From Planctomycetota bacterium (GTDB lineage Bacteria; Planctomycetota; Phycisphaerae; Sedimentisphaerales; Anaerobacaceae): a DNA stretch of 64,000 bases. Under the pieces are notes generated by a model, which saw only the letters and a program-made list of their open reading frames with translations, made no database searches and was not told where the DNA came from. Position numbers and translations under genes: made by a program. Positions 8,302 through 17,208 of this stretch are shown piece after piece; position 1 is the first letter of the stretch; every line of letters starts with the position of its first letter. The DNA lies in assembly GCA_014384025.1 (NCBI GenBank), contig JACNGQ010000188.1:28432-92431 (forward strand), written 5' to 3'.

Positions 8302-8896
8302 AACACTTCTCCTTAAAATAATTTGTTTTTACAGTATATCAAAATCCCAAACTTTCGGGATTATGTTTAACAAGCATCGATGGCTTTCATTTGGTTTAGT
8401 TTTTGTCTGTTTGCTTGTCTCAAACACTTATAAATAAAACGACCGATAATAATTACTGTACGCATTATCTGTCCAAAACAATATCACGTTTTTGTACTAC
8501 CACCTTCCCCTACGAAAACGATAAGCTGCAAATTGAAATGTAAAGACCTCATCGTAAATCACGAGGCCCTTGCTTCGAATGTGATACAACACCACACCTC
8601 ACCTTAAAAAAAGACTATCAACACTTCCTTCATCTACAAGCCAGATTCCACAACTTGCTCCTACTCTAATATACCAAAATTACTATCTTAAGTTCAAGTA
8701 AAACCTGGTGATTTCTCGAAAAAACGGCGTAATTACTCGTATTTCGCTTAAAAATTGGCATCCGGGTTGAAACGGTGAGTGGTTATGAATTGAGTGGATA
8801 ATCGAAGAAATCTTACCTGAATCTGCGTCAATCTCTTGTATTTGAAAAATACTATACTGCCTAGCAGGAAGGGGGGCTCTTCCGGGTGAAGGTGCT
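8302..8896. other. AT-rich intergenic stretch
   Basis: No gene, repeat or RNA recognised. It holds the upstream region of the 1045-aa protein gene (right-to-left) and the end of the ECF operon. I could not pick a promoter with confidence. Confidence 0.4.
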
Positions 8897-9340
8897 TTAC
8901 ACGGTCTTTAATCTGTCGCCCGCCATCAAATCGAGAAGACTATAGACGGCGAATCCCAACATGGCTGCAAGGATCGTAAAGAGTTGCCACTGATCCCGCA
9001 CCGTGTTGATACTCTGCGGGATTCTACTAACTAATGTACTGCTTTGCGCTGTGAAACTTCCGACAATACTATGAAAAACCGCCGTAATAGTGTCTGGAAA
9101 GACTACCATTGCAATAATTGCGGCTGCACCTAATGCAAAACATCCTGCCAGAGCGAGTCTTTCCTGCAGAACCACACGAGCCAAAATCTTCTGCTCTTCT
9201 GCCTGCCTTATCTGGCTGAGCATTTTCCGGGTAAAATCGGACGGCACCGCCTGTGAAGACGAACGCAAAGTTCGCCCTAACATTTCATCAAATTTATCAT
9301 CTTTATTTAATCTATCCGCCAACATCAACATCTTCTCCAA
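8897..9340 (-). CDS. Putative membrane anti-sigma partner of the ECF sigma factor
   Basis: 147 aa. The soluble N-terminal half (about 1-60) could bind sigma; two hydrophobic segments follow (about 64-82 and 119-137). There is no HxxxCxxC zinc motif, so it is not a ZAS-type anti-sigma factor. It overlaps the sigma gene by 29 bp, starting at TTG 9340 or ATG 9331. The anti-sigma role is inferred from position, overlap and topology rather than from a recognised domain. Confidence 0.6.
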   Translation of the reverse strand: MEKMLMLADRLNKDDKFDEMLGRTLRSSSQAVPSDFTRKMLSQIRQAEEQKILARVVLQERLALAGCFALGAAAIIAMVVFPDTITAVFHSIVGSFTAQSSTLVSRIPQSINTVRDQWQLFTILAAMLGFAVYSLLDLMAGDRLKTV

Positions 9341-9905
9341 GGGCAGGAGCCAGGGCCTTTTTCAATTTCTGGCGTGCCCTGAACAAATACGTCTTAATAG
9401 TATTTTCCTTTGTCTGCATTATCTTTGCGATTTCAATGATACTCTTTTCTTCCCGATAATACAAAATAATTGCCATAGCCCAGAGTTTCGGCAGCCGTTC
9501 GACCGCATTCCAAACGATTTTGTCTGTCTCTTCGCCCTGTATTGCCGCTGCCGGTCCTTGCTCCTGGCTACTACCGGCCTGTAGGAACTCATCCGGCTCG
9601 GCTTCAAGCTGCAACTGCTTTCGATTCTTTCGCAGATAACTCACTGCCCGGCGATATGCTATAGACCACAACCACGTGCTCAATTCGGCCTGACCCCGAT
9701 AGCGCTGCAAACCCTTATATGCCGCCATGAATGTCTCGCTCGCCACATCCTCGGCTTCATCTTCACTAAGCCCTAACCTTCGGCAGCACAGAAAAACCGT
9801 TTCTTTGTACTTATCAATGAACCGGGCAAACGCCCCGTGGTCACCGCTGCGAAGCAGCCGTAACCAATTGTCCTTCTTTTGCTGGTCCAATACCTTAGAG
9901 ACCAA
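9312..9905 (-). CDS. ECF-type RNA polymerase sigma factor (module 1)
   Basis: 197 aa. Sigma region 2 (about 25-95: FIDKYKETVFLCCRRLGL, EDEAEDVASETFMAAYKG, STWLWSIAYRRAVSYLR) and region 4 (about 130-185: RLPKLWAMAIILYYREEKS, MQTKENTIKTYLFRARQKLK). It starts at TTG 9905, with AAAGGGA 6-7 bases upstream. The promoter GAAACTT-N16-GACTAA sits directly before it (9951-9923), and the same motif precedes the divergent protease gene and the lipoprotein operon, so self-activation and control of both are inferred. The overlapping downstream gene is probably its inhibitor. Confidence 0.9.
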   Translation of the reverse strand: MVSKVLDQQKKDNWLRLLRSGDHGAFARFIDKYKETVFLCCRRLGLSEDEAEDVASETFMAAYKGLQRYRGQAELSTWLWSIAYRRAVSYLRKNRKQLQLEAEPDEFLQAGSSQEQGPAAAIQGEETDKIVWNAVERLPKLWAMAIILYYREEKSIIEIAKIMQTKENTIKTYLFRARQKLKKALAPALGEDVDVGG

Positions 9906-9922
9906 ATATTTCCCTTTCTATA

Positions 9923-9951
9923 TTAGTCGCGGCCGGGGTTTCTTAAGTTTC
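9923..9951 (-). promoter_or_regulatory. ECF promoter motif before the module-1 sigma gene
   Basis: GAAACTT (9951-9945), 16-base spacer, GACTAA (9928-9923). It matches the two plus-strand sites at 9960-9988 and 12630-12658 in sequence and spacing. The start codon is ~18 bases downstream, leaving room for a very short leader that contains the ribosome binding site. Confidence 0.7.
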
Positions 9952-9959
9952 AGATTTTT

Positions 9960-9988
9960 AAAACCTCTTGCAGAAAAACAGCGACTAA
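9960..9988 (+). promoter_or_regulatory. ECF promoter motif before the S41 protease gene
   Basis: AAAACCT (9960-9966), 16-base spacer, GACTAA (9983-9988). The six bases before GACTAA in this site (AACAGC) and in the 12.6-kb site (ATCAGC) are also alike. It lies ~117 bases upstream of the ATG at 10106, back to back with the sigma-gene promoter. Confidence 0.68.
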
Positions 9989-10105
9989 TCCATAAAAAAT
10001 GATAATAATCCCAAAAACAAGGGAAAAACAGGTATTTATGAAACCTTTTATATAAAAAATGTAACCTATTTGCAAAAAATACTAAGTGAATAGAAGAGGT
10101 GTATT

Positions 10106-12601
10106 ATGAAAAATAAAGTAATTTTAGTTTCAGTACTGTTAATAAGCATTTTTTGTGGTGTTTTTGGTACACAGGATAATGTAAATGCAGCAACCGGAAG
10201 CAGGAAGTTGGATGCTTTAATCAAATCGTTGAGCCATCAGGATCCGGCTGTTCGAATTAATGCGGCCGAAGACCTGGGGAAAATGCGTTCTGCGGCGAAA
10301 GATGCTGCTCCTTATCTGGCTAAGGCGACAGGCGATAAAGAACCGAAGGTTCGCAGCGCCGCGGTTTTGGCTTTGTTCAGGATTGGTCCTGAAGCGATGA
10401 AAACCGTCTCCTGGATGAGCAAAACCGGCATGGAACCAATAACGCCGGAAATTGCTACTCAAGCCTTTGATGAGTTGTGGGAAACAGTAAACCGAGAATA
10501 CCCGATGTTTGCCATTCGTCCTGAGGTTGACTGGGATAAGCTTCGCCGACAATATCGGCCTGAAGCAATTAACGCAAAATCGGATACAGAGCTGGCCATC
10601 ATTATGGCGGGTATGTTGAACCACCTGCGAGACCTTCACATTGGTTTGAAAGTTCGCGGAAGGAATGTACCTGTTTATAGGCGAGACTACACTGACAATT
10701 GGAACAAGAAGGTGGACATTTATCAGTCGCTTGTCGGCCCAATTCAAAAGGCAGGTAACCGCGTAATGTGGGCGAAGACGAAGGATGGAATTGGCTGGAT
10801 AATAATTACCGCCTGGTATGGCGCGGAAACACCCGACGGGTTTGATGATGTACTGGAAGAGATGCGGGACACGCGGGGATTGATAGTTGATGTACGTATG
10901 AACAGCGGTGGTGACTCACTTCTGGCGGCGATGATTTCCGGGCGCTTTGTGGATAAAACGCGCACTTACCTTTATTATCGCCATCGCAACGGTCCGGCTC
11001 GCACAGACCTGACTGAAAAAATCCCACAACATATAAGTCCTCGGGGGCCATGGCGATACGACCGCCCTGTAATTATGCTGATGGGTCAGAAATGTCTCAG
11101 CGCAAATGAATCTTTCTGCGCACAGATGTCTGTTTGTCCACAGGTTAGAACTATGGGAGATCATACTCGCGGCTCGACGGGGTTTCCAATAGAGTTTAAC
11201 CTGCCGGCGGAGATAACAGCAAGAATCCCGCAATGGATTGCGTATCTACCAGATGGTCAGTTATTTGATGAAAGAGGTGTTCAGCCGGATGTACTTTTTG
11301 AAGGGAACGGAAATTCGTTTACGGGCAATAGAGATGAGTTGATGTCTATGGCACTGGAACGGCTTCGTAAAGAGCCTTTGTCTGCAACACCCATTGCCGG
11401 TCCGACAATTCAGTCCTTCAGAGAAAACGAGAAGATTAAAAGTGTTTATCAGCCCAGGATCGTATCATTGGAGCCGAGCAATGGAGCTGTAAATGTTAAT
11501 TCGACCAAAGAATTGCGAATACGATTCGACAGTCCGATGCGAACCTCAATCCTGCAGATGGAATGGGAAGAAGGAGGGATTAGTGAATGTCGGGCCGTTC
11601 AGTATAACGAGGAAACAAATGAATTCGTAATCCCGGTAAAGTTGCAGCCCGGCTGCAAGCAAAGTATAGTGATTAATCCACCTGACAAAAATGGTAAACA
11701 GTACGGTTTTCAATCAGCGAAAGGCGTCTCGGCATCATCTTATCAGTGGACCTTTACGACAAAAGCCGAGACAAATTCCAGCCGGAAAAGCGAGCTTCAA
11801 GCTCGAAACAGTGGAACACAGGAATCCGCTAAACTGCGAAATGTGATTGAAAAGTTCAACAAAACTCGCTGCGGCATCAAATCTTTGCAGGAAACGGTTA
11901 AAACCTTCGAATTGTACAATCCGGAACAAGACTGGTTTAAAGGTTTGCGAGCCTATCAGACTACGTTCAGACTGATGGATAAAGAGCAATACATCGCCGA
12001 TGTCAGTGACCAGTTAGGGGTACCGTTTTTCGTATTCGCCGAAGGAGTGATGAATCATATATGCGGCTTTTATCAGAAAACCCAAAGTGATGAACAACTG
12101 ATCTTTTCTCGTTCTGAGGAAATAACCGCTCAGAAGGTTGCAATTGCCGATCCGTTCGATTCGGAACAAAAAGATATACGTCCGGTGATGCAAGACCTCA
12201 AGCTCGTATATGGTGGCACAGAAGAAGTTGAAGGCCGAAAATGCTATGTTATTAATTCCTTTGCAGATGCATCAACTACTAAGAAGGCCTCCTTACCATT
12301 GAGGCAATGGTGGATTGACGGCCAAAGCAATCTTATTGCACAAATGGTCATCAACGATGTCTCAGGAACTCGAAAAATAAGCCGGTTTTATTTTGATGGT
12401 ATCAACGAGAGAGCTTCATTTATGGAATCTACTCCTCAAGTACCTTATCAATTGGTGGTAAAAATAAAGGAAGCGGCGAAGCCTTTAGCTAATGGGTATA
12501 CGGGAAGATTTATAGACATACGAGATGGTTCCGGCGGCTTTGTCAGTGCTCAGTGGGGTCAGTATGGTTCCGCTGGAAGGTCCAGTATTGGGCTGAAATA
12601 A
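10106..12601 (+). CDS. Exported S41-family peptidase with HEAT-like and Big5-like domains
   Basis: 831 aa with signal peptide (1-29). Two HEAT-like helical repeats (about 33-97). An S41/Tsp-like peptidase core (about 115-395) with DLHIGL at 176-181, an IVDVRMNSGGD strand (260-270), the presumed nucleophile region LSANESF (Ser332, Glu335) and GDHTRGSTG (351-359). No PDZ domain is apparent. A Big5-type Ig-like domain (about 453-555, PSNGAVNVNS ... FDSPM). A C-terminal lipoprotein-carrier-like beta domain (about 580-800). ATG 10106 follows GAGGTG. Substrate unknown; it probably trims or remodels envelope proteins under the adjacent ECF sigma factor. Confidence 0.82.
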   Translation: MKNKVILVSVLLISIFCGVFGTQDNVNAATGSRKLDALIKSLSHQDPAVRINAAEDLGKMRSAAKDAAPYLAKATGDKEPKVRSAAVLALFRIGPEAMKTVSWMSKTGMEPITPEIATQAFDELWETVNREYPMFAIRPEVDWDKLRRQYRPEAINAKSDTELAIIMAGMLNHLRDLHIGLKVRGRNVPVYRRDYTDNWNKKVDIYQSLVGPIQKAGNRVMWAKTKDGIGWIIITAWYGAETPDGFDDVLEEMRDTRGLIVDVRMNSGGDSLLAAMISGRFVDKTRTYLYYRHRNGPARTDLTEKIPQHISPRGPWRYDRPVIMLMGQKCLSANESFCAQMSVCPQVRTMGDHTRGSTGFPIEFNLPAEITARIPQWIAYLPDGQLFDERGVQPDVLFEGNGNSFTGNRDELMSMALERLRKEPLSATPIAGPTIQSFRENEKIKSVYQPRIVSLEPSNGAVNVNSTKELRIRFDSPMRTSILQMEWEEGGISECRAVQYNEETNEFVIPVKLQPGCKQSIVINPPDKNGKQYGFQSAKGVSASSYQWTFTTKAETNSSRKSELQARNSGTQESAKLRNVIEKFNKTRCGIKSLQETVKTFELYNPEQDWFKGLRAYQTTFRLMDKEQYIADVSDQLGVPFFVFAEGVMNHICGFYQKTQSDEQLIFSRSEEITAQKVAIADPFDSEQKDIRPVMQDLKLVYGGTEEVEGRKCYVINSFADASTTKKASLPLRQWWIDGQSNLIAQMVINDVSGTRKISRFYFDGINERASFMESTPQVPYQLVVKIKEAAKPLANGYTGRFIDIRDGSGGFVSAQWGQYGSAGRSSIGLK

Positions 12602-12629
12602 CTATTTTGTATAAGCTTTCGGTTTTTCT

Positions 12630-12658
12630 GAAACCTGGTGGATAAAATCAGCGACTAA
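12630..12658 (+). promoter_or_regulatory. ECF promoter motif before the DUF4097 operon
   Basis: GAAACCT (12630-12636), 16-base spacer, GACTAA (12653-12658), 53 bases before the ATG at 12712. Third copy of the motif also found before the ECF sigma gene and the S41 protease gene. Confidence 0.7.
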
Positions 12659-12711
12659 TTTACGAAAGAGAAAAAACAAGGGAAGAATATAAAAATTAAG
12701 GATAACATATA

Positions 12712-13548
12712 ATGAATAATGATTTCCTGAAACAAATATTGTTAGTTTCGCTATTGTGCCTGCTGGTAGTCGGAGTTGGCTCCTGCATCAATATTGGCCG
12801 GGCAAAGTATGAACGTACAGTCCAGCTATCATCGCCTTTTTCGCCCGGATCGAACTTCTCAGCACAGACCCACAACGGCTCAATTACAATTGCCGGTGCT
12901 AATATTGCCGATTGCAATCTTACTGCGACTATTGTCGGCCGGGCGATGACCGAAGAAGGTGCAAAAAAAATTGCTGAGCAAACAACGATAAAACTCATAC
13001 CTTCATCGAATAAGCTAACTGTCAGGATTGACAAGCCCACCTTCAGGTTCAGCCAGTCTGTTTCTGTAAGTCTCGATGTAACAATCCCTGATAATGTCGA
13101 CCTGGGGCTTACAACTCATAATGGAGCTTTAGTAATTAAAAATATCACCGGCCGCCTGAATGGCACCACACACAATGGAAAGATTACTGCCGAGCAGGTT
13201 TCCGGTACCGCCGAGCTTCATACACATAACGGCTCAGTAATTTGCAGAGAAATTTCAGGTGATGCAAAACTGAAAACGCATAACGGCAGCATAAAGGTTT
13301 ATTACTCTCAAGCCGCCCCATCAGTCTGTGATATTTCACTAATCACACACAACGGAGGAGTGGAACTCTCGACGCCAAAGGATTTTTCCGGTGAAGTTGA
13401 GGCTTCAACCCACAATGGTTCCATAAATACAGAACTGCCTATAACGGTCAAAGGCAAGGTAAGCAGGAAGAAGCTCACAGGGACAATCGGCACAGGCCAG
13501 GGCAAACTGTATCTTGAAACACACAACGGCTCAATAAAAATAAAATAG
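12712..13548 (+). CDS. DUF4097-like lipoprotein with repeated HNG turns
   Basis: 278 aa. The N-terminus has a lipoprotein-like signal with VGSC at 21-24. The body is a repetitive beta-structure of the DUF4097 (adhesin/auto-transporter-like) type: eight repeats each centred on T-H-N-G followed by a short beta strand (THNGSIxI pattern). It is paralogous to the next two genes, sharing an N-terminal block (GRAKYERTVQ) and a C-terminal block (KKLTGTIGTGQGKLYLETHNGSI-like). AAGGAT precedes ATG 12712. First gene of an operon with its own ECF promoter; 32 bp separate it from the next gene. Molecular role unknown; a surface sensor or adhesin is possible. Confidence 0.8.
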   Translation: MNNDFLKQILLVSLLCLLVVGVGSCINIGRAKYERTVQLSSPFSPGSNFSAQTHNGSITIAGANIADCNLTATIVGRAMTEEGAKKIAEQTTIKLIPSSNKLTVRIDKPTFRFSQSVSVSLDVTIPDNVDLGLTTHNGALVIKNITGRLNGTTHNGKITAEQVSGTAELHTHNGSVICREISGDAKLKTHNGSIKVYYSQAAPSVCDISLITHNGGVELSTPKDFSGEVEASTHNGSINTELPITVKGKVSRKKLTGTIGTGQGKLYLETHNGSIKIK

Positions 13549-13580
13549 ACAACTAAAAACATAAATCGGGAGAACAAGAA

Positions 13581-14789
13581 ATGAAGAAAAAATATTACTT
13601 AATTCCGGTCCTTGGTTTTTGCCTTTTATTGGTAGTTACCGGCTGTGATATTCAATTAGGTAATTGGGGCAGAGCAAAGTATGAAAGAACGGTACAGAAA
13701 CAGTTCCCCCTTGATACGGGCTCAACTGTTATTGCACAAACAAGCTCCGGCTCGATTACGGTAACCGGCGCCGACGTTACTGATTGTAATGTAGTTGCTG
13801 AAATCCGTGTTCGCGCGCTAACCGAAGAGGAGGCTAAAGAGACAGCCGAGCAGGTGGAAATCATACTTGAACAGGTTGGAAATACGTTAACGGTCAAAGC
13901 TAAAAAACCTCTTATTAAAAAACTAAAGCGTTCGATTACTATTAGCTATGACATAACAGTTCCCAGGAAAACCAATGTCGAATGTGCCAGCTCATACGGC
14001 CCGGTTAAACTGAGCAATATTTTAGGAAGTGCAAAAGGCAAAAGCAGCAGCGGTTCGATTTCTGCAGAGGATATTCAGGGCTCGGTACATCTGGATACTT
14101 CTTATGGTTCCGTTACCTGCGTGAACGTCTCAGGTGACAATATCAAAGCGAAATCCAGCAGCGGTTCGATTAAAGCTCAGAATATTAAAGGCTCCGTCGA
14201 TCTGGATACGTCCTACGGCTCTATTACCTGCGAGGATATTTCAGGAGGCGATCTCAAACTTCGAACCAGCAGCGGTAAAATTAAGCTCTCGAAAGCTTCC
14301 TGCGGCGATTTCAATTTGCACACATCATATGGTTCCATCAGGGCCGAGGAGCTTACGGGCAAGGTCCTAAAACTACATTCGGGCAGCGGCGGTATTGATG
14401 TCACGCAAGCATCTGCGGACTCAGCCGATATATCCACATCCTATGGACGCATCACCTGCCGGAAGCTCACAACCGCCGACCTTACAGCCAAGTCCGGCAG
14501 TGGTAATATCAATATCGCCTGTTCGGATTCTACCTCTCCCGAAATCAGAGCAAACGTGGTTACCTCATACGGAAGTGTCGATTTTGAAGCACCGCCTGAT
14601 TTCGCCGGCAGTGTGGATATGGCAACCAGTTACGGCTCGATAAGTACGGACCTGCCAATAACTATCAGCGGAGAAATAAGTAAGAAGAAGCTTGCAGGGA
14701 CAATTGGCCAGGGTAATGGAAAGCTGTACTTGAAAACAAGCAGCGGCTCAATAAAAATCAGATGGCCGGATAAGCAGGAGGTTAATTGA
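13581..14789 (+). CDS. DUF4097-like lipoprotein with alternating SSG/SYG turns
   Basis: 402 aa, the longest of the three paralogues. Lipobox VTGC (19-22). About 14 repeats carry S-S-G, S-Y-G or S-G-S-G; for much of the length S-S-G and S-Y-G alternate, which implies a two-sided beta-solenoid with a two-rung unit. The N-terminal AKYERTVQ block and C-terminal KKLAGTIGQGNGKLYLKTS block match the flanking paralogues. GGGAG precedes ATG 13581. Its stop (14787-14789) lies 11 bp before the next ATG. Confidence 0.8.
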   Translation: MKKKYYLIPVLGFCLLLVVTGCDIQLGNWGRAKYERTVQKQFPLDTGSTVIAQTSSGSITVTGADVTDCNVVAEIRVRALTEEEAKETAEQVEIILEQVGNTLTVKAKKPLIKKLKRSITISYDITVPRKTNVECASSYGPVKLSNILGSAKGKSSSGSISAEDIQGSVHLDTSYGSVTCVNVSGDNIKAKSSSGSIKAQNIKGSVDLDTSYGSITCEDISGGDLKLRTSSGKIKLSKASCGDFNLHTSYGSIRAEELTGKVLKLHSGSGGIDVTQASADSADISTSYGRITCRKLTTADLTAKSGSGNINIACSDSTSPEIRANVVTSYGSVDFEAPPDFAGSVDMATSYGSISTDLPITISGEISKKKLAGTIGQGNGKLYLKTSSGSIKIRWPDKQEVN

Positions 14790-14800
14790 AAGGACAAAAA

Positions 14801-15595
14801 ATGAAATACGGTTATTTCACAAAAAAATCATTACTAATTTGCCTTCTTTGCATGCTGACGATTTCTACCTGTTGCTGTATTAACATAGACAGTTGGTGGC
14901 CTCAAGTTGAGTATAAGAAAACAAACGAGCTTGATGCCCCTCTTGCACCCGGATCAGTCTTGGCTCTCGAAAACGATGTTGGCTCAATCACTATTGATGG
15001 TCAGGATGTTGTAAATTGTAACGTTACTGCGACAATTACTACAAAGGCCTCTACCGAAGAGGAAGCAAAAGAGCTGGCCGAACAGATAAAAATAGAGCTT
15101 GAGCAGAATAGAAATACACTAACGGTCAAAATCAAAAAACCTCAGAACAAAAAACGCCGCTCGATTAGTATCAGCTTCAACATAACTGTGCCGAAGCAGA
15201 CCGCTTTGCAGATTGGAAGTGACGTCGGAGAAATCCGGGTCTCGAATATTACAGAGAAGATAGAAGCCAGAACAGACGTTGGTACGATTTCCTGCGAGGA
15301 AATCTCAGGTGATATCGACCTTCAAGCTGATGTGGGCAAGGTAAACGTGGTTTATTCGAAAAACGCCCTGGCCGCATGCAATGTGACTATCAAAACCGAC
15401 GTGGGCAGTATCGACATAACGACACCGCCCGATTGTTCGGCCGCTGTGCAGGCTAATACGGATGTTGGCTCGATAACAACCGACATGCCGCTGACCATCA
15501 AAGGCAGAGTCGGTAAAAATCTGCAAGGCAAAATAGGAGCCGGAGAAGGAAAATTGTATTTAAGGACCGATGTAGGTTCAATAAGAATCAGATAA
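14801..15595 (+). CDS. DUF4097-like lipoprotein with repeated DVG turns
   Basis: 264 aa from ATG 14801, which has AGGAC in front; the frame could start at TTG 14786, but that overlaps the previous stop and lacks a better site. Lipoprotein-like N-terminus ending STCCC. Seven repeats carry D-V-G where its paralogues have H-N-G or S-Y-G. C-terminal block: KIGAGEGKLYLRTDVGSIRI. Third gene of the operon; a small membrane protein gene follows after 45 bp. Confidence 0.8.
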   Translation: MKYGYFTKKSLLICLLCMLTISTCCCINIDSWWPQVEYKKTNELDAPLAPGSVLALENDVGSITIDGQDVVNCNVTATITTKASTEEEAKELAEQIKIELEQNRNTLTVKIKKPQNKKRRSISISFNITVPKQTALQIGSDVGEIRVSNITEKIEARTDVGTISCEEISGDIDLQADVGKVNVVYSKNALAACNVTIKTDVGSIDITTPPDCSAAVQANTDVGSITTDMPLTIKGRVGKNLQGKIGAGEGKLYLRTDVGSIRIR

Positions 15596-15640
15596 TAAAG
15601 AAAGTTAAATTGTTAAAGAAAAAATCGAAAGGAGCAAAAA

Positions 15641-16093
15641 ATGGATCCAGCAATCATAGTGTTTATCGTATTTTCGAGCATGGCAACTGTTGCAATAGTT
15701 ATCGGCTTACTTGTCTTTTTTGGCAAAAGGCTCGAACACAAGCAGATAATGGCGGCTATTGAAAAAGGTACTCCGCTCTCGGAGCTTAAACCCCTTAAGT
15801 CCGAACCGGTCGGCCCGGTCTGGATAAAGTATCTCACAAGTGGAATTGCAGTCTTGTTCATCGGATTGGCATTTATGACAACAGGTCACGGAATATTGGG
15901 CATTGGAAATGCGGGGCCGGGGGCGTTTGTGGCTTTTATCCTTTGCGGTGTAGGCCTTGCCTGGCTGATTCGCGGCCTGTTATACCGAAAATACGAAACA
16001 CAAAGTCGGCTTTTCGCCAACGGCAACACCGCCGAATATAAAAATCCCGTCAGGGCCTCTTCTCCTGAAATCTCAAAGCAGCCCGGTGAATAA
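15641..16093 (+). CDS. Small membrane protein, DUF6249-like
   Basis: 150 aa. One N-terminal membrane segment (about 4-27), a cytoplasmic stretch with EHKQIMAAIEKGTPLSEL typical of DUF6249-type proteins, then two more hydrophobic segments (about 63-82 and 90-111) and a polar tail. AAAGGAGC precedes the ATG. Last gene of the ECF-controlled operon, followed by a terminator. I recall the family as an accessory near ECF sigma genes; its function is unknown. Confidence 0.65.
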   Translation: MDPAIIVFIVFSSMATVAIVIGLLVFFGKRLEHKQIMAAIEKGTPLSELKPLKSEPVGPVWIKYLTSGIAVLFIGLAFMTTGHGILGIGNAGPGAFVAFILCGVGLAWLIRGLLYRKYETQSRLFANGNTAEYKNPVRASSPEISKQPGE

Positions 16094-16134
16094 TCTGGAC
16101 TGACGGTCTGAGAGGCTGTAAAATAAAAAGCAAA

Positions 16135-16174
16135 GATGTGGCTTGTATAATAATGTACAAGCCATATCTTTTTT
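16135..16174 (+). terminator. Rho-independent terminator of the DUF4097 operon
   Basis: GATGTGGCTTGTATAA pairs with ATGTACAAGCCATATC (16153-16168), followed by six T (16169-16174). It closes the lipoprotein operon just before the ribosome binding site of the next gene. Confidence 0.8.
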
Positions 16175-16187
16175 GGAGGCCTTAACA

Positions 16188-17171
16188 ATGAAACGTGTAA
16201 CGATATTGCTGATTTCCATTTTTGCCTTTTGTATAACTGTTTATGGAAACGAAGAATCCGGCCCTGTCTTAGTGCCGCATATTTCCGGCCAATGGTGGCA
16301 GGTGGCCGGCAGCCCGATGGACCACAAATACGCCACAGAAAAGCAGCAGCCCGTCGATTTTGCTGTATGGCAGGCGGGTGACGGCACCTGGCAGCTATGG
16401 TCCTGCATTCGCAATACTACCGCGGGCGGCAGGGGAGGTAACACGCGATTTTTCTACCGCTGGGAAGGAAAGAACCTGACCGATACAAACTGGAAGCCTT
16501 TGGGCATTGCTATGGAAGGCGACCTTTCTTTCGGTGAAGCGCCCGGCGGGCTTCAGGCTCCGCACGTAGTCAAAATCGGCAAGACCTATCATATGTTCTA
16601 CGGCGACTGGATGAATATCTGCCAGGCCACCAGCAAAGACGGCAAACAATTTAAGCGGCTGATTCGTGACAATGGAAGGACAGGAATGTTCCACGAAGGC
16701 GATGGGGAACATGCACGCGACCCGATGATACTGAAAGTCGGCGACCGCTACCACTGTTATTACACGGCACACTCGATGCGCTCTCCAACCACAAATCATC
16801 GCGGCGTGAACTACTGCCGTGTATCTTCTAATTTGCGAAACTGGAGCCCTTCAAAGATTGTCGCCGAAGGAAGCGCCTACGCCAAAGGCCCGTACTGTGC
16901 GGAGTGCCCCCATGTCGTCTATCTTCCCGAATCGAAACATTACTACCTTTTCAATACGCAAAGGTACGGCCGTAACCAACATACCACCATTTTTCTCTCT
17001 GCCGATCCGCTCCGTTTTGGCATAAACGACAATAGTTTCGAAGTCGCGGCCCTGCCCGTGGCGGCTCCGGAAATAATCCTGCACAATGGACAGTACTACA
17101 TCGCTTCACTGATGCCGAGTTTGAAAGGCATTCAGATTGCACGATTGAAATGGGTCCCCAAATCCAACTGA
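16188..17171 (+). CDS. Exported glycoside hydrolase, GH43-like five-bladed propeller
   Basis: 327 aa from ATG 16188, preceded by GGAGG at 16175; the frame is open 45 bases further but that start has no site. Signal peptide about 1-20. The body repeats W/Y-rich blades typical of GH43/GH32-type propellers: PVDFAVWQAGDGTWQLWSC, APHVVKIGKTYHMFYGDW, RDPMILKVGDRYHCYYTAHS, CPHVVYLPESKHYYLF and APEIILHNGQYYIAS. The acidic residue of the RDPMI blade fits a catalytic or transition-state role, but I cannot assign the catalytic set or the substrate. Convergent with the GH140-like gene, 37 bp apart. Confidence 0.75.
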   Translation: MKRVTILLISIFAFCITVYGNEESGPVLVPHISGQWWQVAGSPMDHKYATEKQQPVDFAVWQAGDGTWQLWSCIRNTTAGGRGGNTRFFYRWEGKNLTDTNWKPLGIAMEGDLSFGEAPGGLQAPHVVKIGKTYHMFYGDWMNICQATSKDGKQFKRLIRDNGRTGMFHEGDGEHARDPMILKVGDRYHCYYTAHSMRSPTTNHRGVNYCRVSSNLRNWSPSKIVAEGSAYAKGPYCAECPHVVYLPESKHYYLFNTQRYGRNQHTTIFLSADPLRFGINDNSFEVAALPVAAPEIILHNGQYYIASLMPSLKGIQIARLKWVPKSN

Positions 17172-17208
17172 GCAACTATTGCTCGTTTCGAATTATTCGG
17201 TATTGTGC

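Noticed and set aside
13581..14789. Repeats in the DUF4097 genes taken as tandem DNA repeats
   Set aside because: The repeats are at protein level and diverged in DNA; they code for solenoid rungs.
16395..16799. 134-codon minus-strand frame inside the GH43-like gene
   Set aside because: Antisense shadow of a clear propeller protein.
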